The notes under the pieces are model-generated. The model did not search any database. It saw only the letters and a program-made list of their open reading frames with translations, and was not told the origin of the DNA. Of a stretch of DNA of 64,000 nt, positions 8,136 through 16,119 are shown piece by piece (positions within the stretch are counted from its first letter, which is position 1; every line of letters begins with the position of its first letter). The translations under genes were made by a program, and so were the position numbers. Source of the stretch: Myxococcus qinghaiensis (GTDB taxonomy: Bacteria; Myxococcota; Myxococcia; Myxococcales; Myxococcaceae); the NCBI RefSeq assembly GCF_024198215.1, contig NZ_JAKCFA010000037.1, positions 1 through 64,000 on the forward strand. Direction: 5' to 3'.

Positions 8136-9317
8136 ATGTCGAGCAGGCTTCCACCGGAAGAGACAGGTGAGTTGTTTGGGGATGACGACTATCGGGAGAC
8201 GTTCGGCGAGGACGTGACCTCCGTGTTGGACCTCGACCGATGGTCCACGGGGCTCGACCTGGACAAGGTCATGGAGAGATTCCGGAGCGAGATTGCCGGA
8301 GCCATGCACAAGGAGGGGCGGCTGCGCACCCTCGTCCGCAACGAGATTCTCCCCCGACTGTCCACCCGCAGCGGCATGCTTCCCGAGGCAGGGGTCTACA
8401 AAGTCACGCCAGAGGAGCTGTCGCTCATCCATGAGCGGCTGCTCTTCCAGGGCAAGGTCGACGCCGTGGCCGGCAGCTCCGTGAACCACGACAGCCTGCC
8501 CATCGGCATCTCCCAGATTGGCGTGGGGGTCGTCGGCTACCAGGGGAACTCCGGCGCCTTTTCGAAGCGCCTGTTTCGCAAGGAGATGGCCGCGCGAAAC
8601 ACGAATCCCGCCCAGGAAGCGATGGACTACATCAACATGCGCCAGAACCGCTTCCAGGGGAACAAAGACACCCTGTCCCGGATGGCGCGTCGGGGCATCC
8701 GGACCTATGCGGAGCGGGCCGCTCTCTTGAACAAGTCCTCCGCCGAGTGGCGGATGGGCATTGGCAATCCCTGCGCGCACGAGCTGCTCTCCGGCTCCGG
8801 CTACATGACCCTGCTGGAGCGCTCGCTGTCCGTGCTCCAGCGTGTCATCCATGAACACAAGAAGTTCGTCTTCGTCTCCGGCTCACTCCAGGACCGGGGA
8901 TTCCTGACGATGGGCTTCGCGCTCGACGCGGGCGAGTACGCGCTCCTCGAGACGCTCGAGAGTGATGGCGAGCACATCGTCGGGGGCTGGGAGTACGGAG
9001 GCCGGAGCAAGCGCATGGCCTGGGAGTTCGTGCGCGACTCGAGCTCGTGCGTCGTGAAGGGACTGTTCCGGATTTCGGACCACTCCCCTCCCCGGCTGTT
9101 CTACGCGCACCGCGAGCACGTGCACGAGGCCGCCTGGGTCGCCATGGCCGACAGCGTGCTGCGTCCCGAGCGCGGCTTTCCCCTGCTGCTCGACGTCGCG
9201 GAGATGTCCTGCCGCAGCGCCTTTGGCGACGACGGCTTCCTGGGGCTGGTCCACGACGCGTATGCCCAGGCGGGCGCCAATCTCCAGTTCTTCAGTGAGC
9301 GCAGCATGCGCCGGTAG
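8136..9317 (+). CDS. NurA-like nuclease-fold protein with altered catalytic motifs
   Basis: A 393-residue protein between the protease and HerA genes. The stretch GKVDAVAGSSVNHDSLPIG leading to QIGVGVVGYQG matches the 'DGS ... yyliniG' opening of NurA. The end (GFPLLLDVAEMSCRSAF ... SERSMRR) matches the NurA tail, which usually ends SEKxRRK. The two DG(S) positions read AGS and SGS (VFVSGSLQDRG), so the expected catalytic Asp residues look replaced. It has a strong ribosome site (GGAGGGAGGG). HerA-NurA pairs process DNA ends or defend against phage; here NurA may be structural or use other residues. Family call is by eye. Confidence 0.6.
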   Translation: MSSRLPPEETGELFGDDDYRETFGEDVTSVLDLDRWSTGLDLDKVMERFRSEIAGAMHKEGRLRTLVRNEILPRLSTRSGMLPEAGVYKVTPEELSLIHERLLFQGKVDAVAGSSVNHDSLPIGISQIGVGVVGYQGNSGAFSKRLFRKEMAARNTNPAQEAMDYINMRQNRFQGNKDTLSRMARRGIRTYAERAALLNKSSAEWRMGIGNPCAHELLSGSGYMTLLERSLSVLQRVIHEHKKFVFVSGSLQDRGFLTMGFALDAGEYALLETLESDGEHIVGGWEYGGRSKRMAWEFVRDSSSCVVKGLFRISDHSPPRLFYAHREHVHEAAWVAMADSVLRPERGFPLLLDVAEMSCRSAFGDDGFLGLVHDAYAQAGANLQFFSERSMRR

Positions 9318-9328
9318 GGGGAGACACC

Positions 9329-11533
9329 ATGTCCCATGATGGCAAGGGTCCGAGGTCACCAGGTCCAGGGCTGTTCGACAACACCCCGAGTCGTGCACCG
9401 CATGGTCTGAACGGCCACCCGGCGCCGCTCCATGCCCTCGGAGGACCTCGCGGTGAGCCACCGCGCCAGGGGCCGCCCACGGGCGGTGAGCCTCGCAGGC
9501 AGTCGTCTCCGGTACCGCCGTCCCGCACGGCTCCTCCGCCGTCGAGCAGACCCTCGCCACCGGAACCACCTCCTCCAGCAGCTCCGCCGCCGATGACCGC
9601 GCGCGAGGGACGCGGCGGCGTCGTCCGCGCGACACCGCCGGAGGCTCGCGCCGCGCTCGAGGAACTGAGGAACGACACGACGGCGGCCCCGCTCGACCCC
9701 GAGCTGGAGCTGGCCGCGGGCTTCACCCACTTCGACACCACGTCGAGCGAGGACAACCTGCTCACCGTCCTGCTTGCCCGCGACGACATCCACCTGCTCG
9801 CGTCCCAGACGCTGGTGCGGGTGAAGTCCCGCGAGGACAAGCGCACCTACCTGGGGGTCGTCGTCCGAGGCCCCTTCGCGGAACCCAACGCCGTCCCCGC
9901 CAACTCGACGATGGCCATTGGCGTGGTGACGCACGGCAAGAAGCTCACATACACGTTCGACTACCACGGTCGCGCGGAGGTGGAGCTCCTGGGCGAAGAG
10001 GTGGAGGGCACGCTGAAGCCTCCCCGCTTCCGGCCGCGTCCCCAGAGCCCCGTGTTCGTACTGGATGACAAGGAGAGCGAGCGTGTGCTCGGCGTGGGCG
10101 GCGACCTGTGCCTGGGCGTCGTCGTGGGTTACGAGCGGATGGAGGCCCGCCTCAACGCGCGCGACAAGTCCGTCCTGCCCCGCCACACCGGCATCATCGG
10201 GACGACGGGCGGCGGCAAGTCCACCACCGTGGCCACGCTCATCCACCGCGCCCAGGCGGAGGGCATCGCCACCGTCATCTTCGACGTGGAGGGTGAGTAC
10301 ACGCATGTGGATGAACCCACGGACCACGTCGCCATGCTGGAGGCCCTCAAGCGCAGGGGCCAGCGGCCTCAAGGCGTCAGGGACCTGCACCTCCACCACC
10401 TGACGGGCCGCTCCAGCCGCAACCCGCGCCACAAGAACCTGCACCGCTTCGCCCTCAACTTCTCCAGCCTGTCACCCTATGCCCTGGCCGAAATCCTGGA
10501 CATGTCGGATGCGCAGCAGGAGCGATTCCTCAAGGCCTACGACGTCACCAAGCTGCTCCTGGAGGACTTCAAGATCTTCCCGATAAGCGAGCAGGAGAGA
10601 CAACAGGCGCTGGACGTGGACGAGCTGTCGACAGGATATCCCCGGATGACCATCCAGCATGTGCTGGATGTCGTGAGCGCCTACATCTACAGCCTCAGTG
10701 ACGAGGGCCGCGCGGAGGCCAGGCCCCGTCCTCGCGCCTCGTCACGACGCAGGGAGCCCCTGTTGGAGGCACTCGAGGGACTGGATGCCCCAGCACCCGA
10801 AGAGGCCTCGCCTCCGCCGGGCAACGCCCTCACACTCTACAGCGACTTCAAGAGCAACCCGGGAATGGTCATGCGCCGGGTGATGGCCCAGAGCAGCCGG
10901 CACGAAATCAGTTGGAAGGCCCTGGCCAGCAAGCTTCACCGCCTGCGTCGCCTCAACATCTTCGACGTGGGGTCAGCTCCGGGCGTGGCCTACAACTCGA
11001 TGCTCGCACCAGGACGCGTGTCGGTCATCGACCTGTCGGACACGGACTCGCCCCAGCTCAACAACCTGGTCATCGCCGACATCCTGCGAGGACTTCAGGA
11101 GGCGCAGGAGGCGCGCTACGAGAAGGCGAACAACCAGGACCAGGCCGTCACCCCCGTGCTCATCATCATCGAGGAGGCACACGAGTTCCTGTCCGCCAGC
11201 CGCATCAGCCAGATGCCCGTGCTCTTCGAGCAGGTCGCCCGCATCGCCAAGCGCGGACGCAAGCGCTGGCTCGGGCTCGTCTTCGTCACGCAGCTGCCTC
11301 AACATCTCCCCAATGAGGTGCTGGGCCTGCTCAACAACTTCATCATCCACAAGATGACCGACAGCTCCGTCATCTCCCGCATGCAACGCACGGTGGGAAG
11401 CATCGACGAGAGCCTCTGGAACCGGGTGACCCGGCTCGCGCCAGGTCAGGCCCTGGTCTCCTTCAGCAACTTCGCCCGCCCGCTGATGGTGGCGGTCGAC
11501 CCCGCCCCGGTGAAGCGCCTGCTCGTCGACTGA
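9329..11533 (+). CDS. HerA-type DNA translocase (DUF87/HAS-barrel ATPase)
   Basis: A 734-residue ATPase. Residues 1-90 are a proline-rich disordered tail unusual for HerA; about 115-240 form a HAS-barrel-like region. Walker A is GTTGGGKST near residue 291 and Walker B is VLIIIEEAHEF near 610, followed by a sensor-like VFVTQLPQ. An Arg-containing MQRTVGSIDE lies near 690. HerA hexamers pump DNA and usually act with NurA, encoded 11 bases upstream. It is the last gene of the operon and ends 7 bases from the convergent kinase gene. Ribosome site GGGGGAG precedes the ATG. Role in defence or repair is inferred. Confidence 0.85.
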   Translation: MSHDGKGPRSPGPGLFDNTPSRAPHGLNGHPAPLHALGGPRGEPPRQGPPTGGEPRRQSSPVPPSRTAPPPSSRPSPPEPPPPAAPPPMTAREGRGGVVRATPPEARAALEELRNDTTAAPLDPELELAAGFTHFDTTSSEDNLLTVLLARDDIHLLASQTLVRVKSREDKRTYLGVVVRGPFAEPNAVPANSTMAIGVVTHGKKLTYTFDYHGRAEVELLGEEVEGTLKPPRFRPRPQSPVFVLDDKESERVLGVGGDLCLGVVVGYERMEARLNARDKSVLPRHTGIIGTTGGGKSTTVATLIHRAQAEGIATVIFDVEGEYTHVDEPTDHVAMLEALKRRGQRPQGVRDLHLHHLTGRSSRNPRHKNLHRFALNFSSLSPYALAEILDMSDAQQERFLKAYDVTKLLLEDFKIFPISEQERQQALDVDELSTGYPRMTIQHVLDVVSAYIYSLSDEGRAEARPRPRASSRRREPLLEALEGLDAPAPEEASPPPGNALTLYSDFKSNPGMVMRRVMAQSSRHEISWKALASKLHRLRRLNIFDVGSAPGVAYNSMLAPGRVSVIDLSDTDSPQLNNLVIADILRGLQEAQEARYEKANNQDQAVTPVLIIIEEAHEFLSASRISQMPVLFEQVARIAKRGRKRWLGLVFVTQLPQHLPNEVLGLLNNFIIHKMTDSSVISRMQRTVGSIDESLWNRVTRLAPGQALVSFSNFARPLMVAVDPAPVKRLLVD

Positions 11534-11540
11534 GCTGGCG

Positions 11541-13565
11541 TTACTTCCCGCCCTCCGCACGCCATTTATCGTAGGCCTTGACCAGCTTATCGACAGGGGC
11601 GTGCACTGGGTGGGAAGCGGGAGCCACCACGAGAAATTGCCTGAAGTGCTCGATTCCCGCCTCCCTCATGTTGAGTTCTTCAAAGGACAGCCCGCGCATC
11701 AAGTGGCAGTCGGCATTGTCGGGGGCCACCGCCAAGCACTCGGCGGTGACAGCCAGCACCTCCCGGTGTTCCTTCCGCTTGCGCAAATCCCTGGCGCGGC
11801 GAACCAGGTCATTCACAGAGGGCGGGGGAGCAGCGGCGTCGTAGACAACCGTGTAGCCAGTGGTCGATGGCTTCGCCTTTGAGACAGGTTTCGAAGGGGC
11901 CGGACGCTGCACGGGCTTCCTCGCCTCACTCCTCCTCGAATACTCCTCCATCAGCGTCCGCGCGGTTCCGACCAGTGAATGCTCGGGATGGCGCTCGACG
12001 AAGCGCTGATACCGACTCACGGCTTCATCGAAGCGCCCTTCTCTCGCCAGGCTGGCGCCGGAGATCATCAGGCACTCGGCGTGGTCCTCCACCGTCTCAA
12101 GACATTGTTTCGCGAAGTCGATAGCGCTCTGATAGGAGCCCCCATCAAGCGCCCTCTGGGCCCACTTCCGGTACGACTCCGCCACCTCGGCGGCGGACTT
12201 GGGTTTGGGAGGCATGCCCCCTATCTGTCCCGGAATCGGATACGCGGGATTGACCCCACTGTCTCGTGTCGCCACGGGCGCGGCTGGAGCGTCCCTTCCC
12301 TTTCCGGTCGCATCCCATAGGAACGCGTAGGCACCCAACCCCAGGCCCACCACCAGCAGCACGACGAGCGCGCTCCCCAGGACCCGACTCGACGGCTTGC
12401 CCCGTGGCGCGGGCGCCACCGCCGCATGGTCCTCCGGTGGGGCCACCACCGCCGGCAACAGCTTGCGCTTCGTCCGCTGTGGCAACGGCTTCGGCATCCC
12501 GTCCTGGCTCAAGCCCCCTTCCATCGCCGCTCGGGACGGTGTCGAAGAGGGTGCGTCCGCCGGCTGCCGCCACAGGGTCAGCTCATCGACGAAGGAGGAG
12601 GGCACGGACAACTCCCGTCCCTCTTGCGCCACGTCCTCGCGAAACAATGACCGCGTCAGATAGGCCAGGTTCATCGCCGAGAACCGAGGCGCATGCGAAT
12701 ACAGGAATCCCGCCAGCGCATCCCCGAAGGCATTCGCCGACTCGTAGCGCCCCGAGGCCTCCACGGACAGCGCCTTCATGACCAGCGCGTCGAGCTCCGC
12801 TGGAAGCTCCGGGAATACCGCCCGGGGCGAGGGGAACTCGCCGTGCGCCATGCGCATCAGCACCGCGGCCTGGGTGCCCGTCACCGGCAACTGGCCACAG
12901 AGCATTTCGTACAACACCAGCCCCGTGGCCCAGACATCCGTGCGCGCATCCACCTCCAGCCCCCGGGCCTGCTCCGGGGAGAAGAACATGAACTTCCCCT
13001 TCACCACCCCGGGCTCCGTCTGGAAGTTGCGAACCAGGCGAGCCTTGGCGATGCCGAAGTCGACAATCTTCACCTGGCCCTCGTAGCTGATGAGGACGTT
13101 GTCAGGGGAGATGTCGCGATGGACGATGCCCAGCGGCATCCCCTTGTCGCCCGTGCGCGTATGCGCGTAGTGCAGGCCTCGGCACATCTCCACGGCGATG
13201 TATGTCGCAAGCGGAATGGGCAACCGTGGCAGGCCCGTCTTCGCCGCGCGCTTCAGGATGTGGTGCAGCGGCTGGCCGTCCACCAACTCCATCGCCAGGT
13301 AGTACTGACCCTCCACGCGGCCGAAGTCGAGGACCTGCGCGATGTTGCCATGGGACAACGTGGCGGAGATGCGCGCTTCGTTGATGAACATCGACACGAA
13401 GGCGTCGTCCGCCACGAACTCAGGAAGCACCTTCTTGATGAGGACGGCCTTCGTCACGCCGGCGTCGCCCGTCCACCGGGCTCGCCACGTCTCCGCCATT
13501 CCGCCCCGACCAAGCCAGGACACCAGCTCGTATCGGCCAAACCTGTCGCCGGGTTGCAAGGCCAT
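11541..13565 (-). CDS. Membrane Ser/Thr protein kinase with C-terminal TPRs (Pkn type)
   Basis: A 674-residue protein. Residues about 10-280 are a eukaryotic-type kinase: glycine loop LGRGGMAETW, Lys in VLIKK, catalytic HRDISPDN near 150 and DFG near 170. A proline-rich linker leads to one membrane helix (ALVVLLVVGLGLGAYAFLW, about 395-418). The outer part has TPR-like repeats (YQSAIDFAKQCLETVEDH, FDEAVSRYQRFVERHPEH, HREVLAVTAECLAVAPDN). This is the common myxobacterial kinase plan for sensing and signalling. The start at 13565 gives MALQPGDRFGRYELV, the usual kinase beginning; the frame is open upstream without a clear ribosome site. Confidence 0.9.
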   Translation of the reverse strand: MALQPGDRFGRYELVSWLGRGGMAETWRARWTGDAGVTKAVLIKKVLPEFVADDAFVSMFINEARISATLSHGNIAQVLDFGRVEGQYYLAMELVDGQPLHHILKRAAKTGLPRLPIPLATYIAVEMCRGLHYAHTRTGDKGMPLGIVHRDISPDNVLISYEGQVKIVDFGIAKARLVRNFQTEPGVVKGKFMFFSPEQARGLEVDARTDVWATGLVLYEMLCGQLPVTGTQAAVLMRMAHGEFPSPRAVFPELPAELDALVMKALSVEASGRYESANAFGDALAGFLYSHAPRFSAMNLAYLTRSLFREDVAQEGRELSVPSSFVDELTLWRQPADAPSSTPSRAAMEGGLSQDGMPKPLPQRTKRKLLPAVVAPPEDHAAVAPAPRGKPSSRVLGSALVVLLVVGLGLGAYAFLWDATGKGRDAPAAPVATRDSGVNPAYPIPGQIGGMPPKPKSAAEVAESYRKWAQRALDGGSYQSAIDFAKQCLETVEDHAECLMISGASLAREGRFDEAVSRYQRFVERHPEHSLVGTARTLMEEYSRRSEARKPVQRPAPSKPVSKAKPSTTGYTVVYDAAAPPPSVNDLVRRARDLRKRKEHREVLAVTAECLAVAPDNADCHLMRGLSFEELNMREAGIEHFRQFLVVAPASHPVHAPVDKLVKAYDKWRAEGGK

Positions 13566-13785
13566 GTCAGTGCAGACCCTACCGCATATTCCTGGCAGCC
13601 AGAACTTGCCGGGCCCTTCGGGCAGACCACGCAGAGCACGACGGCCCAGGTCATCCCCAGGGCCGTCCAGGGACGCGCGCGGTGCCATGTCCCCCCGTGG
13701 ACACGCCCCCGTCCTCGGAGCGCGATGGGCGCGCGGCATGCCTGGAACCAGTCTCCAGGGCTTGTCCCCGAACTGGAGCAAGCCC

Positions 13786-14940
13786 ATGCAGCGCAGGAAC
13801 TTCCTTCGACTCACCGCGATGAGCAGCGGACTGCTCGTCCTGGGGCCCGGCTTCTGGCGTTCGGCCTATGCGGCCCCGTCGCGGCCAGGCCCCGGCCCCT
13901 ATGGCGCCCTCTCCGGAACACCAGATGCGCAAGGCCTGCGACTGCCCGCGGGCTTCACCTCTCGCATCCTCGCTCGCACGAATGAAGTCGTCCCTGGGAC
14001 GAACTATCCCTGGCACGGCAGCCCGGATGGCGGCACGTGCTTCGCCACGGGCGACGGTGGCTGGGTCTACACGTCCAACAGCGAGCTGCCCCTGCTCGGC
14101 GGTGCCTCCGCGCTGCGCTTCGACGGCGGCGGCGGCGTGGTGGGCGCCTATCGCATCCTCGGCGGAACCATCGCCAACTGCGCGGGAGGCCCGACCCCGT
14201 GGGGCACGTGGCTGTCTTGTGAGGAATGGGACGGCGGACACGTATGGGAGTGCGACCCGCTGCGTCCCTCGCAGGGCCTGCGCCGCGCCGCGCTGGGCAC
14301 CTACGCCCACGAGGCCGTCGCGGTGGACCCCGTGGGACGACGGCTGTACCTGACGGAGGACCGCCCCCACGGGCGCTTCTACCGCTTCACGCCAGCCCAG
14401 TGGCCTTCACTCGCCTCCGGCACGCTCGAGGCCGCGCGCCTGTCAGGCAATGCGCTGGAGGGCACCGCGAGCTTCAGCTGGGTGAAGGTCTCCGCGTCGA
14501 GCCCCGCCTGGCTCCAGCCCGCGCGGTTCGTGACCACCGCGTTCGATGGCGGAGAGGGCTGCTGGTACGACAGCGGCACCGTCTACTTCACCACCAAGGG
14601 CGACAACCGCGTCTGGGCCCACACCCCGTCCACCGGACGGGTGGAGATTCTCTACGACGACAACCTCTTCCCGGACTCGCCCCTGCATGGCGTGGACAAC
14701 GTCACCGTGTCCCGCTCGGGGGACCTCTACGTGGCCGAGGACGGAGATGACCTCCAGCTCTGCCTCATCACCCCGCAGCCGGAGCGGATTGTCTCACCGT
14801 TCCTCCAGCTCGAAGGCCATGCGGGTTCGGAGCTCACCGGCCCCGCATTCAGTCCAGACGGGCACCGGCTGTACTTCAGCTCGCAGCGGGGAACGGACGG
14901 ACAGGGCGTCACCTTCGAGGTGAGCGGGCCCTTCCGCTGA
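13786..14940 (+). CDS. PhoX-like (DUF839) secreted phosphatase family protein, Tat signal
   Basis: A 384-residue exported protein. The N-terminus MQRRNFLRLTAMSSG carries a twin-arginine signal (RRNFLR) and a hydrophobic stretch ending AYAAP. Conserved PhoX blocks are visible: WLSCEEW near 145, YAHEAVAVDP near 170 and RLYLTEDR near 185, then GVDNVTVS and VAEDGDD. PhoX enzymes are Ca/Fe phosphatases folded in the periplasm. This protein is shorter than classical PhoX, so substrate and activity are uncertain. It diverges from the kinase gene and ends at a hairpin shared with a convergent gene. Confidence 0.8.
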   Translation: MQRRNFLRLTAMSSGLLVLGPGFWRSAYAAPSRPGPGPYGALSGTPDAQGLRLPAGFTSRILARTNEVVPGTNYPWHGSPDGGTCFATGDGGWVYTSNSELPLLGGASALRFDGGGGVVGAYRILGGTIANCAGGPTPWGTWLSCEEWDGGHVWECDPLRPSQGLRRAALGTYAHEAVAVDPVGRRLYLTEDRPHGRFYRFTPAQWPSLASGTLEAARLSGNALEGTASFSWVKVSASSPAWLQPARFVTTAFDGGEGCWYDSGTVYFTTKGDNRVWAHTPSTGRVEILYDDNLFPDSPLHGVDNVTVSRSGDLYVAEDGDDLQLCLITPQPERIVSPFLQLEGHAGSELTGPAFSPDGHRLYFSSQRGTDGQGVTFEVSGPFR

Positions 14941-14953
14941 ACACAACCACAGC

Positions 14954-14988
14954 CCCCGCGCGGCGCAATCACACCTCGCCGCGCGGGG
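14954..14988. terminator. Bidirectional GC hairpin
   Basis: CCCCGCGCGGCG (14954-14965) pairs perfectly with CGCCGCGCGGGG (14977-14988), 11-base loop, between convergent genes ending at 14940 and 15007. Confidence 0.65.
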
Positions 14989-15006
14989 ACGTCACAGCGG
15001 GGTTCG

Positions 15007-15708
15007 TCAGGGCGAGTAGTAGAACGCCGAGCCCCAGAAGAAGCCCGACTTCCCGCTGGGAGGCGTGCCGAGGTAGCAGTTGGCGCCGTCGAACCAGCCC
15101 GCCTCACACACGTTGTTCGGGCCGCGCGTCATGTAATAGTTGTTGGCATGCATGAAGGGCGAGCCGTCGCCCGCAGGCATCGAGGCCACGAAGCAGTTGG
15201 CGCCATCGAAGGTCGCGTCGACCGTGGTCCCGTTCCAGACGACGTCGCCCGGGCACGCATCACCGGCCACCGACACCACGAAGCTGGAGGAGCAGACCGT
15301 CTGGCCCGCGGTGTTGGTGACACTCAGGTTGACGGTCGACCAGCGACCCGGCTGCGCCGCGGCAGCCAGGATGAAGCTCAGATACATCGTCGTCGAGGAA
15401 CCGATGAAACCCTTGGTGCCATTGCTCCAGGACACGCCCGGCGCGGCGCTGAAGGCCAGGTTGATGAGACCCGCGCTCCCGGAGGAGGTCGCGGTGATGA
15501 TGTACGTCCCGTAGGCCAGCCCCGAGACATTGATGGTGTCGGAGTACCCCGTGCCTGGGTTCACGGTGGTGTTGGTCGGCCAGCTCGTACACTGGGCATC
15601 CGCACGGCCCGGAGAGGCGACGATGAGCGCCATGGCGACGGCCGCGGCACACAGCCAACCGCGAGACATACCGATACGAGAGGAAGAAGTCGAAGACGAG
15701 ATGCGCAT
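15007..15708 (-). CDS. Secreted protein with duplicated FDGANC motif
   Basis: A 233-residue protein with a signal peptide (hydrophobic AAAVAMALIVAS, cleavage near RADAQ) followed by a Ser/Thr/Gly-rich beta domain. The C-terminal ~65 residues contain a repeated unit: FDGANCFVASMPAG...ANNYYMT, then FDGANCYLGTPPSG...SAFYYSP. This unit recurs at the end of secreted proteins of unknown function; no enzyme motif is seen. The start has AGGGGG upstream; an internal ATG (MSRGWLCAAAV) is the alternative. A Fur-box-like palindrome lies 62-80 bases upstream, suggesting iron control. Confidence 0.7.
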   Translation of the reverse strand: MRISSSTSSSRIGMSRGWLCAAAVAMALIVASPGRADAQCTSWPTNTTVNPGTGYSDTINVSGLAYGTYIITATSSGSAGLINLAFSAAPGVSWSNGTKGFIGSSTTMYLSFILAAAAQPGRWSTVNLSVTNTAGQTVCSSSFVVSVAGDACPGDVVWNGTTVDATFDGANCFVASMPAGDGSPFMHANNYYMTRGPNNVCEAGWFDGANCYLGTPPSGKSGFFWGSAFYYSP

Positions 15709-16102
15709 GCAGCCCCCTGATGAGTGAGAACCGCACTTTGCTGTGATTGAAGGTCTGCATACAAGCCTGAATGCGAATCATTCACATCCATTTCACCTCC
15801 CACTGTGACATGCCACGCTACAAGTCTGTCAGCCACGTCAGGAACGATGAGAAAACGGGCTGTCTTTGTAGCGTCCGTTGCTACAGCCGTGGCGAGCCTG
15901 TCAGACGTGATGCCTCCCCCCGCATCGAAGCGAAGGCCTCGGCGATACGAATCCGGAGTCCGAGGCGGGGCGAAGGCGCGGCAGGCCCAGGCGGCCCCGG
16001 CGCCGCTCGGACGCCCGCCCGCTGGAGGTCACCATTCCCGCGCCGACGGAGGCCCGAATCGTCTACTGTGCCCCCCTTCTCGGAAAGGTCGGTGCTTGTC
16101 GC
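15709..16102. other. 394-base divergent intergenic region
   Basis: Between the secreted-protein gene and the radical-SAM gene. It holds an AT-richer promoter zone (about 15720-15830), the Fur-box-like site at 15770-15788 and a doubtful small frame from 15847 that runs into the radical-SAM gene. Confidence 0.5.
15770..15788. promoter_or_regulatory. Fur-box-like palindrome
   Basis: AATGCGAATCATTCACATC matches the extended Fur pattern AATGAGAATCATTCTCATT at 16 of 19 positions by eye, with a perfect TGAATG-N5-CATTCA inverted repeat at 15768-15784. It lies 62-80 bases upstream of the secreted-protein gene (minus strand). Confidence 0.5.
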
Positions 16103-16119
16103 ATGGGTGGTGGTCGTGA
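15847..16119 (+). CDS. Possible small peptide gene upstream of radical-SAM enzyme
   Basis: A 90-residue frame beginning MRKRAVFVASVATAVASLSD, signal-peptide-like, then basic and proline-rich. CAGGA precedes the ATG, and its stop overlaps the radical-SAM start by 17 bases in another frame. Third-position G/C is lower than in neighbouring genes, so it may not be real. If real, its position would fit a precursor peptide for the radical-SAM enzyme. Confidence 0.25.
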   Translation: MRKRAVFVASVATAVASLSDVMPPPASKRRPRRYESGVRGGAKARQAQAAPAPLGRPPAGGHHSRADGGPNRLLCPPSRKGRCLSHGWWS

